Assembly (NCBI GenBank): GCA_030614305.1
Contig: JAUWKH010000117.1
Location: 1 to 5,823, forward strand
Direction of reading: 5' to 3'
DNA: 5,823 nt
DNA from: Bacteroidota bacterium
GTDB lineage: Bacteria > Bacteroidota > Bacteroidia > Bacteroidales > JADFUO01
Positions 1-5,823 of the stretch are shown here, one piece after another. Made by a program: the position numbers and the translations under genes. A model generated the notes under the pieces. The model saw only the letters and a program-made list of their open reading frames with translations. It was not told the DNA's origin and made no database searches. Each line of letters starts with the position of its first letter. Position 1 is the first letter of the stretch.

Positions 1-55
1 AAAATTACGTTCTTTGCACTCCTTTTTAAAACAGGAATCTGAAAAACAAAAAGAA

Positions 56-295
56 ATGTCAAGAATTTGTGAAATTACAGGAAAGAAAGTGATTACAGGA
101 AACAATGTTTCCCATTCTCATATAAAAACACGGAGAAAATTTTATCCTAATCTTCAAACCAAAAAATTTTATATCCCTGAAGAAGATAAATGGATAACCC
201 TGAAAGTTTCTGTTGCAGGATTAAGAAATATCAATAAAAAAGGTATTTTTGTATGCTTAAAAGAAGCAAGAGAAAAGGGATATCTTAAAGGATAA
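56..295 (+). CDS. rpmB: 50S ribosomal protein L28
   Basis: L28 is a small basic protein of the large ribosomal subunit, and this 79-residue product has the usual family length. The N-terminus MSRICEITGKK, the block VITGNNVSHSHIKTRRKFYPNLQ (residues 11 to 33, in which TGNN.SH and TRR.F.PNLQ are the hallmarks) and the segment KVSVAGLRNINKKG identify it clearly. Only one cysteine (Cys5) is present, so this is a form without zinc-binding CxxC pairs. The ATG at 56 is chosen because family homology starts there. The frame is open upstream to a TTG at 14, but those extra 14 residues do not resemble L28. The start is preceded by an A-rich stretch rather than a Shine-Dalgarno sequence, as is normal in Bacteroidota. 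A TTTGC at 13-17 could be the end of a promoter -7 element, but the TA half does not match and the -33 region lies outside the window. A terminator follows 17 bp after the stop, so rpmB is not cotranscribed with what follows. Confidence 0.96.
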   Translation: MSRICEITGKKVITGNNVSHSHIKTRRKFYPNLQTKKFYIPEEDKWITLKVSVAGLRNINKKGIFVCLKEAREKGYLKG

Positions 296-312
296 AAACA
301 TCACATAAAAAT

Positions 313-352
313 AAAAAAGCTGTTACTTCTTAAATGTAGCAGCTTTTTTTTT
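313..352 (+). terminator. Intrinsic terminator after rpmB
   Basis: The arms GCTGTTAC (319-326) and GTAGCAGC (336-343) pair over 8 bp with one G-U wobble around a 9-nt loop. The stem is extended by six A's (313-318) pairing with the start of a nine-T run (344-352). The T-run gives a textbook rho-independent terminator for rpmB. The A-run on the left arm means it could also stop transcripts coming from the other strand, though no minus-strand gene is visible near it. Confidence 0.93.
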
Positions 353-389
353 ATCATGAAATGTGTATATGTTATCAAAATAAAAAAAG

Positions 390-403
390 TTAACAATCGT
401 TAA
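390..403. repeat. Short inverted repeat TTAAC-N4-GTTAA
   Basis: The arms TTAAC (390-394) and GTTAA (399-403) are separated by AATC. The repeat lies about 30 bp upstream of the promoter element at 432-439, just beyond the expected -33 region, a position where an activator or upstream-element contact would fit. The arms are only 5 bp and the region is AT-rich, so chance cannot be excluded. No factor can be named. Confidence 0.3.
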
Positions 404-431
404 AAATTACTGATAAAAAGGATTAGAAAGT

Positions 432-439
432 TATTTTTG
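432..439 (+). promoter_or_regulatory. Bacteroidota-type -7 promoter element (TAnnTTTG)
   Basis: The octamer TATTTTTG matches the TAnnTTTG -7 consensus of the Bacteroidota primary sigma factor at all six fixed positions and is followed by C, also common. The -33 element is poor: only a CTG/TG at about 410-412 lies near the expected 19-21 bp spacing. It sits only 7 bp before the ATG at 447, so the predicted transcription start falls on or next to the start codon. It would drive the two-gene unit 447-3650. Confidence 0.6.
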
Positions 440-446
440 CAACTAA

Positions 447-1091
447 ATGAAATGTTTTTCAAAAATATCTGTATTTCTATTATTTGTTTTGTTTATTAAT
501 GAACTGTTTGCACAGGAAAACGATAAAGAATTAATTCAAATTTCAGGGGTAGTAGTATCAGCCGACAGCATACAGCCTGTTCCGTTTACACATATAATTA
601 TCATAAATGCCCGCAGAGGAACCATAAGTGATTATTACGGATATTTTTCATTTGTTGCCCAAAAAAATGATACTGTTCTTTTTTCCTCTGTTGGATATAA
701 AAAAGGATTGTTTGTAATTCCGGATACAATTTCAAAAAACAGGTATTCTTTAATTCAGGTTTTGGTTTCGGATACAATAATGCTGGCTGAAACCGTTATT
801 TATCCATGGCCCACAAAAGAACAATTTAAAGATGCATTCATAAATCTTAAAGTACCTGATGATGATCTTGAAATTGCAAGGAAAAATCTTGACCCGGAAG
901 AAATGCGGCAAAGAGCTGAATATTACGGCATGGATGGAAGTATGAATTTTAGAAATTATATTTATAATGAAACAAGTAAATTATATTATATAGGCCAAAC
1001 ACAACCAATTACAATTTTAAATCCTTTTGCCTGGGCACAGTTTATTAAAGCATGGCGGGAAGGAAAATTTAAAAGAAAGAAAAAAAACTAA
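447..1091 (+). CDS. Secreted carboxypeptidase-regulatory-like domain protein
   Basis: This is a 214-residue exported protein of unknown function. Residues 1 to about 23 form a signal peptide (Lys-bearing start, hydrophobic core FLLFVLFINELF, likely cleavage near FAQ-EN). There is no lipobox cysteine. Residues about 32-118 form a beta-sandwich of the carboxypeptidase-regulatory-like type, recognisable from the ISGVV opening, the P-V-P-F-T-H-I strand, the D-YYGYFSF turn and LFSSVGYK. No peptidase catalytic domain follows, so it is a binding or structural module, not an enzyme. Residues about 119-190 are a charged, probably helical region (KVPDDDLEIARKNLDPEEM), and the tail has a conserved-looking LNPFAWAQFIKAW segment ending in the polybasic KFKRKKKN. 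It lies 33 bp upstream of the TonB-dependent receptor on the same strand, very likely cotranscribed, which suggests a role at the cell envelope with that receptor. The start is the first ATG of the frame; there is no Shine-Dalgarno sequence. I am confident of export and domain type, but not of function. Confidence 0.85.
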   Translation: MKCFSKISVFLLFVLFINELFAQENDKELIQISGVVVSADSIQPVPFTHIIIINARRGTISDYYGYFSFVAQKNDTVLFSSVGYKKGLFVIPDTISKNRYSLIQVLVSDTIMLAETVIYPWPTKEQFKDAFINLKVPDDDLEIARKNLDPEEMRQRAEYYGMDGSMNFRNYIYNETSKLYYIGQTQPITILNPFAWAQFIKAWREGKFKRKKKN

Positions 1092-1124
1092 GAGACTGTT
1101 TAAATTTTATTTTTTATTAATTAT

Positions 1125-3650
1125 ATGGCTGTTTTAAAAAATATTTTCATCTTGTTTTTATTTATTAGTCTGAATGTTTTTGGGCAGGACAAGGCTGAAA
1201 TATTTGGAAAGATCACCGACAATAGCAATAAACCTGTTGAACTTGTTAATATCTCAATTTTTGGATATTCCGGAGGTACAACTACCGGCAAAGATGGAAA
1301 TTACAAAATATCAGTACCTGCCCGTAAGGAACTGATTTTAATTGTTTCATTTGTTGGGTATGAGAGTCAACAGTTTAAAATTAACCTTGCACCAGGTTCA
1401 AAAAAGGAACTTAATATATTTTTAAAAGTCTCAACTACTGAATTACCCGATTTTGAAGTTAAAGACAATCTCATTCGTACAACAAATCTTACTCGTATTG
1501 ATCCCAAAATAGCTACTGCCATCCCGACGATTTCGGGTGGCGTGGAAGACCTGATCAAAACCTTACCGGGTGTTTCATCAAGCAATGAGTTGAGTTCACA
1601 ATATTCAGTGCGTGGTGGAAATTATGATGAAAATTTAGTTTATGTTAACGGAATTGAGATTTACCGTCCTTTTTTAATTCGTTCAGGTCAGCAGGAAGGA
1701 CTTAGTTTTATTAACTCCGATCTCGTATCTTCTATTTTATTTTCAGCCGGAGGTTTTGAAGCAAAGTACGGTGATAAGATGTCATCGGTTCTGGATATTC
1801 AATACAAAAGACCAACATCATTTGCCGGTTCGGTTTCTTTAAGTCTTTTAGGGGCTCAAGCTCACATTGAAGGAGCAACAGACAATCACAGGCTTTCATA
1901 TTTGGTTGGATTCAGGCAAAAATCAAATCAGTATATTCTTAAAGGCCTTGAAACAAAAGGAGACTACAAACCTTCATTTACCGATATTCAGACTTTAATA
2001 AATTTTGATATAACCGAAAGGTGGGAAATTTCATTTCTCGGAAATTATGCCAGAAATTCATATAAATTAATTCCTCAAAGCCGTGAAACCGACTTTGGTA
2101 CTATTCAGGAAGCATACAGATTAAAAATTTATTATGATGGTCAGGAAATTGATAGATTTGAAACCTTTCTCGGAGCTTTGTCAGCAAACTTTGTGCCTAA
2201 AAAAGATATTAATATTAAATTTATTGCTTCTGCTTATCAAACCTTTGAAAGCGAAACATTTGATATACTGGGACAATACTGGCTCGGAAAACTTGAAACG
2301 GATTTCGGCAATGAAGAATTCGGAGATGTTATTGAAGCTCAGGGAGTAGGAACTTATCTAACACACGCACGAAATTATTTGGATGCTACGGTTTTTAATG
2401 TTGAACATAAAGGAATCCTTTCAAAATCCAATAAATTTTTTCAATGGGGTATCAAGTATCAACATGAAATAATTCACGATAAGTTAAATGAATGGGAACT
2501 GATAGATTCGGCCGGATTTACAATTCCGAATCCTCCCGGCTCGGTCGGAAATCCAAACCCTCCTCATCCTGATTTGGATTTATTTGGTGTTGTGAGAACC
2601 AATATAAATATTTCATCAAACAGATATACAGGATTTATACAAAACACCTGGGATTTTTTAGGAAAAAACAAAAGATTTTCTGTAACTGCCGGTATCAGGG
2701 GAAATTATTGGGACTTTAATAAACAATTCCTGTTCAGCCCAAGAGCCACAGTTTCATACAAACCAAATTGGAAAAAAGATATTGTTTTTCGATTTTCAGC
2801 AGGATACTATTACCAACAGCCATTTTACCGCGAACTCAGGGATTTTGCCGGTAATATAAATTATGATATAAAAGCTCAGAAATCAATTCATTTTGTTGCA
2901 GGTGGCGACTGGGACTTTATGGCATGGTCAAGACCATTTAAGTTTGTTACGGAAGTTTATTATAAATATCTTGATAACCTGATCCCTTATGAAATTGATA
3001 ATTTAAGAATAAGATATTATGCCCAAAATAATTCACATGGTTATGCAGTAGGTTTAGATATGAGAGTTAACGGTGAATTTGTTAAAGGTATAGAATCATG
3101 GGCAAGTCTTTCAATAATGCAAACAATGGAAGATATTGAAGACGATTTTTATTATGATTATTATAATGCTGAGGGTGAGCTGATAATTCCCGGATATACT
3201 TTTGATGTTGTTGCTGTTGACAGCATAAGACAAGAGCCGGGTTTTATACCACGACCAACAGATCAGCGGGTAAATTTTAGTTTGCTCTTTCAGGATTTTC
3301 TTCCTAAATTTCCAACTTATAAAATGTATCTTAAATTGATATTCGGAAGTAGTTTGCCTTTTGGTCCGCCAAATTCCGAAAAATATAAACACACTTTAAG
3401 AATTCCTCCGTACAGGAGGGTTGATATTGGTTTTTCAAAACAAGTAATTGGAGAAAAAACTCAGTTTTCACCTAAAAATCCTTTACGGTATCTGAAATCA
3501 CTTTGGGTGAGTTTAGAAGTTTTTAACCTTCTTCAGGTTAGTAATACTATTTCTTATTTATGGGTGAAAGATGTAAATAATCGCATGTATGCTATTCCGA
3601 ATTATCTAACCCCGCGTCAGTTAAATGTCAGATTGTTAGTTGCATTTTAA
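1125..3650 (+). CDS. TonB-dependent outer-membrane receptor with N-terminal carboxypeptidase-regulatory-like domain
   Basis: This 841-residue protein is an outer-membrane beta-barrel transporter powered by TonB-ExbBD; the ligand is unknown. Residues 1-20/21 are a signal peptide (cleavage near VFGQ-D). Residues about 26-113 are a carboxypeptidase-regulatory-like domain (IFGKITD, GTTTGKDGNYKISVP, LIVSFVGYE), a frequent N-terminal extension of Bacteroidota receptors. Residues about 130-228 are the plug, with SVRGGNYDENLVYVNGIEIY (161-180) and FSAGGFEAKYGDKMSSVLDI (206-225). The barrel of about 600 residues follows and ends in NYLTPRQLNVRLLVAF; the terminal Phe is the usual BAM recognition signature. 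No clear TonB box is seen; the linker around TELPDFEVKD (105-114) is the likely place. Two features look like surface loops: a proline-rich stretch at 468-484 and a Tyr/Asp/Glu-rich stretch at 669-685. There is no SusD-like gene beside it, so it is not a classic SusCD glycan pair. It is probably translated from the same message as the small exported protein upstream. Confidence 0.94.
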   Translation: MAVLKNIFILFLFISLNVFGQDKAEIFGKITDNSNKPVELVNISIFGYSGGTTTGKDGNYKISVPARKELILIVSFVGYESQQFKINLAPGSKKELNIFLKVSTTELPDFEVKDNLIRTTNLTRIDPKIATAIPTISGGVEDLIKTLPGVSSSNELSSQYSVRGGNYDENLVYVNGIEIYRPFLIRSGQQEGLSFINSDLVSSILFSAGGFEAKYGDKMSSVLDIQYKRPTSFAGSVSLSLLGAQAHIEGATDNHRLSYLVGFRQKSNQYILKGLETKGDYKPSFTDIQTLINFDITERWEISFLGNYARNSYKLIPQSRETDFGTIQEAYRLKIYYDGQEIDRFETFLGALSANFVPKKDINIKFIASAYQTFESETFDILGQYWLGKLETDFGNEEFGDVIEAQGVGTYLTHARNYLDATVFNVEHKGILSKSNKFFQWGIKYQHEIIHDKLNEWELIDSAGFTIPNPPGSVGNPNPPHPDLDLFGVVRTNINISSNRYTGFIQNTWDFLGKNKRFSVTAGIRGNYWDFNKQFLFSPRATVSYKPNWKKDIVFRFSAGYYYQQPFYRELRDFAGNINYDIKAQKSIHFVAGGDWDFMAWSRPFKFVTEVYYKYLDNLIPYEIDNLRIRYYAQNNSHGYAVGLDMRVNGEFVKGIESWASLSIMQTMEDIEDDFYYDYYNAEGELIIPGYTFDVVAVDSIRQEPGFIPRPTDQRVNFSLLFQDFLPKFPTYKMYLKLIFGSSLPFGPPNSEKYKHTLRIPPYRRVDIGFSKQVIGEKTQFSPKNPLRYLKSLWVSLEVFNLLQVSNTISYLWVKDVNNRMYAIPNYLTPRQLNVRLLVAF

Positions 3651-3738
3651 GATGAAGTTTTGAAATTTGGTGCTTGTCATTTGTGATTTTTAATATTATT
3701 TAAATTCTTGGACATTACAGACGGACACTTCTAATTAA

Positions 3739-5145
3739 TTAGTAATAACCAGATCCATCCCAGCAATGAGTACATAATTTATCTTTTGAAAGTCCTATGG
3801 CTTCGACCAGATCATCAAGTTTTTGAAATTTTAAGGATGTAAGACCAAGATTTTTTCTGATTTGTTCTACCATAGCTTTATATTTTCCGTTTCTGGTATC
3901 AGAATAATCTTTCATGTCAACATCCTCTTTGCCTTCAAGTTGTTTTACTGCTTTATGTGTAGCAAGATCCAGGTTAGATCTGGAGCGACTGAAATTCAGA
4001 AATTCGCAGGGAAAAGTAAGTGGTGGACAGGCTATACGCATGTGAACTTCCTTAATCCCTGCATCATGCATATCGCTAACATTATCTTTTAGCTGGGTGC
4101 CCCGTACAATTGAATCGTCCAGAAAAATTCCCCGTTTGCCTTTTATCAGCGATTTGTTCGGAATTAACTTCATTTTAGCAACCAAATCACGCATTTCCTG
4201 ACTTTGCGGCATAAAACTGCGAGGCCATGTTGGCGTATATTTTGAATACGGTCGTTTATGGGGAATGCCTTTTTCATTGCAGTATCCCATAGCATGACCT
4301 ATACCCGAATCAGGAATACCTGTAGCAAAATCAGCTTTAATATCATCTTTTCTTGCAATGGCAGCACCGCAACGATAACGGCATTCATCAACATTAATGC
4401 CTTCATAAAACGATGGTGGATAGCCATAGTAAACCCATAGAAAAGCACAGATCTGTAATTTATCATTCGGCGGTCGCAATTGTTCATATCCTTCGGCTGT
4501 AATACGGACAATTTCTCCGGGTCCTAAATATTTTTCAATTTCATAATTAAGATTCGGGAAAGAGCATGTTTCAAAAGTTGCAGCATAAGCGTTTTCCTTT
4601 TTCCCCAGAATAATTGGTGTTCTTCCGAGTTTATCGCGTGCAGCAATAATACTATCCCCTGTTAAGATTAGAATTGAACAAGAACCCTTTACAAGGTCGT
4701 AAACATTTTGAATGCCGGATACAAAATCTTCTCCTTCGGCAATCAGCATAGCAATCAATTCGGTTGGATTGACTGCACCTTGGCTGGTTTCTGAAAAGGT
4801 GCGATGCTGTTTCATATAGCGTTCCTCCAACTCATCAATATTCACAATTTTACTAACCGTTGCCACAGCAAAACGTCCCATGTGTGATGTTACCAAAATA
4901 GGTTGTGCTTCGGTATCGCTTATTACACCAATTCCGCTATTACCTGAAAAATCGGCAATTTCTTTTTCAAACTTATTTCTGAAATAGCTGTTCTCAAGAC
5001 TGTGTATAGCACGTTGAAATCCTATGTCTTTAGAAAAGAAAGCCATTCCACTTCTTTTTGTACCCAGATGAGAATGATAATCAGTACCGTAATATACATC
5101 GGATACACAATCTTTTTTTGAAATACTGCCAAAAAATCCACTCAT
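3739..5145 (-). CDS. purF: PurF-family phosphoribosyltransferase with a degenerate glutaminase domain
   Basis: Canonical PurF makes 5-phosphoribosylamine from PRPP and glutamine, the first step of purine synthesis. This 468-residue protein has the PurF layout and normal length. The C-terminal phosphoribosyltransferase half is intact: GIPDSGIG (277-284), the PRPP loop FLDDSIVRGT (341-350) and a ribose/phosphate-site neighbourhood resembling the family. Cys233, Cys380, Cys458 and Cys461 (LCTHC) sit where the B. subtilis enzyme binds its [4Fe-4S] cluster. The N-terminal half aligns with the Ntn amidotransferase fold (GRTPIILGK 174-182, YLGPGEIV 206-213) but lacks the glutaminase residues: the nucleophile Cys is Ser2 (MSGFFG), RYAT is SDTE (76-79), HNGN is TVSK (96-99) and SDTE is NPTE (126-129). 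No upstream in-frame start supplies a Cys; the frame meets a TGA a few codons before the ATG. The symbol marks family only. It may be ammonia-dependent, use a separate glutaminase, or do another PRPP reaction. It follows rocD on the same strand after 172 bp. Confidence 0.9.
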   Translation of the reverse strand: MSGFFGSISKKDCVSDVYYGTDYHSHLGTKRSGMAFFSKDIGFQRAIHSLENSYFRNKFEKEIADFSGNSGIGVISDTEAQPILVTSHMGRFAVATVSKIVNIDELEERYMKQHRTFSETSQGAVNPTELIAMLIAEGEDFVSGIQNVYDLVKGSCSILILTGDSIIAARDKLGRTPIILGKKENAYAATFETCSFPNLNYEIEKYLGPGEIVRITAEGYEQLRPPNDKLQICAFLWVYYGYPPSFYEGINVDECRYRCGAAIARKDDIKADFATGIPDSGIGHAMGYCNEKGIPHKRPYSKYTPTWPRSFMPQSQEMRDLVAKMKLIPNKSLIKGKRGIFLDDSIVRGTQLKDNVSDMHDAGIKEVHMRIACPPLTFPCEFLNFSRSRSNLDLATHKAVKQLEGKEDVDMKDYSDTRNGKYKAMVEQIRKNLGLTSLKFQKLDDLVEAIGLSKDKLCTHCWDGSGYY

Positions 5146-5317
5146 TGTTTTATTTTTTTGATAATTTTTTATAAATCAATCATCCGATGGCTTATTAAAC
5201 CGGACTCCTAAATTTATGGGATAAAAGTAACAGTATTATTTTATAGAAAATTAAAGTGTTGATAAAAGAAGATGATTTGTTGAAACTTTTTAAAACACTA
5301 TTCCATATAGCCCAATT

Positions 5318-5823
5318 TTATCCAAACGACAGTATCGATTCCTTAATTATTCTCATTGCACCCTTTAACTGGTCAGGAGAGATAACAAGAGGTGGAGCGA
5401 AACGAATAATATGGTCGTGTGTGGGTTTTGCCAGCAAACCGTTTTCTTTCATTTTAATACAAACATCCCAGGCGGTTTTACCATCCATGGGACTAATTAC
5501 GATTGCATTTAATAAACCCTTTCCTCTGACAATTTCAATCATATCCGAATCAATTGCTTCCATTTCGTCCCTGAATACTTTTCCTGATTCATAAGCTTTT
5601 TGTGCAAGGTTTTCATCTTTTACAACTTCCAGAGCAGCAATTGCAACTTTAGCAGCAATTGGATTACCTCCGAAAGTAGAGCCATGTTCGCCGGGCTTAA
5701 TGCACATCATAATATTATCATCAGCTAAAGCAGCAGAAACCGGATAAACGCCACCTGATAATGCTTTACCTAAAATCAGAATATCGGGTCTGACATTTTC
5801 ATAGTCGCATGCCAGTAATTTCC
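5318..5823 (-). CDS. rocD: Ornithine aminotransferase, C-terminal part (partial at window edge)
   Basis: The enzyme is a PLP-dependent class III aminotransferase that converts ornithine and 2-oxoglutarate to glutamate-5-semialdehyde and glutamate, linking arginine/ornithine with proline and glutamate. Only the last 167 codons are inside the window (first full codon at 5821-5819), roughly 40% of a protein usually about 400 residues long. The visible part begins [20 protein letters not shown]; the Lys in LGKAL (codon 5767-5765) is the PLP Schiff-base lysine. Next come GGVYPVSA, the [11 protein letters not shown] motif (the Thr contacts the PLP phosphate across the dimer), [10 protein letters not shown], and near the end [19 protein letters not shown], whose Arg is the conserved substrate-carboxylate contact. 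The ending [10 protein letters not shown] matches the ornithine aminotransferase type, which separates it from acetylornithine aminotransferase (ArgD) or GABA aminotransferase. No convincing terminator follows the stop, so read-through into the PurF-family gene is possible. The apparent break is only the window edge. Confidence 0.93.
   Translation of the reverse strand, partial: KLLACDYENVRPDILILGKALSGGVYPVSAALADDNIMMCIKPGEHGSTFGGNPIAAKVAIAALEVVKDENLAQKAYESGKVFRDEMEAIDSDMIEIVRGKGLLNAIVISPMDGKTAWDVCIKMKENGLLAKPTHDHIIRFAPPLVISPDQLKGAMRIIKESILSFG

Noticed and set aside
14..55. In-frame TTG extension of rpmB
   Set aside because: The 14 added residues have no counterpart in L28, and the ATG at 56 gives the exact family start (MSRICEITGK).
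3111..3392. 93-codon minus-strand reading frame inside the receptor gene
   Set aside because: It lies wholly antisense within a well-supported coding gene, with low-complexity Ile/Lys-rich translation and no recognisable domain.
3407..3421. Inverted repeat CCTCC-GTACA-GGAGG
   Set aside because: It lies inside the receptor coding sequence, encoding the barrel segment IPPYRRV; it is short and has no T-run, so it is best explained by codon content.
1125..3650. SusC of a SusCD polysaccharide-utilisation locus
   Set aside because: No SusD-like gene follows; the next gene is convergent and PurF-like. At 841 residues it is also shorter than typical SusC proteins of about 1000.
3862..4511. Several 60-76 codon frames on both strands within the PurF-family gene
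   Set aside because: They are out-of-frame shadows of a continuous, motif-rich coding sequence, with no domain or start-context support.
5140..5142. Ser2 of the PurF-family protein as a sequencing error for Cys (AGT versus TGT)
   Set aside because: A single miscall could change this residue, but the other glutaminase motifs (RYAT, HNGN, SDTE) are also replaced, so one error would not explain the pattern.
5256..5594. 112-codon plus-strand reading frame opposite rocD
   Set aside because: It is a mirror of the rocD coding frame; most of it is antisense to conserved aminotransferase motifs, and it has no features of its own.
5318..5823. rocD as a truncated pseudogene
   Set aside because: The frame is open to the last base of the window with conserved motifs in order, so it is cut by the window edge, not broken.

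Overview
The window is AT-rich and looks like a chromosomal segment of a Bacteroidota bacterium. The evidence is a TonB-dependent receptor with an N-terminal carboxypeptidase-regulatory-like domain, a TAnnTTTG-type promoter element, A/T-rich start-codon contexts without Shine-Dalgarno sequences, and protein sequences typical of that phylum. A finer placement (Bacteroidales/Marinilabiliales-like versus Flavobacteriia-like) cannot be made from this sequence alone. I see no tRNA, rRNA, CRISPR array, insertion sequence or transposase.

Layout on the plus strand: rpmB (ribosomal protein L28, 56-295) is followed at once by a strong intrinsic terminator (313-352). A short intergenic region carries an inverted repeat and a good Bacteroidota promoter element. 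It leads into a compact two-gene unit: a small secreted protein with a carboxypeptidase-regulatory-like fold (447-1091), then, 33 bp later, a large outer-membrane TonB-dependent receptor (1125-3650). There is no SusD-like partner. An 88-bp convergent gap separates this unit from the minus-strand genes.

Layout on the minus strand, in transcription order: the C-terminal 167 codons of ornithine aminotransferase (rocD; runs off the right edge, ends at 5318), a 172-bp gap, then a complete PurF-family protein (5145-3739).

The most interesting object is the PurF-family protein. Its phosphoribosyltransferase half keeps the PRPP loop and four cysteines at the positions of the B. subtilis-type [4Fe-4S] ligands. 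Its N-terminal glutaminase half keeps the general fold but has lost every glutaminase residue I can align: the Cys nucleophile (now Ser), the RYAT arginine, the HNGN oxyanion motif and the SDTE aspartate. It is therefore likely not a glutamine-dependent amidophosphoribosyltransferase, although it would be annotated as one. Its neighbour rocD works in ornithine/glutamate metabolism, so the pair may belong to a nitrogen-metabolism locus, but that link is inference.
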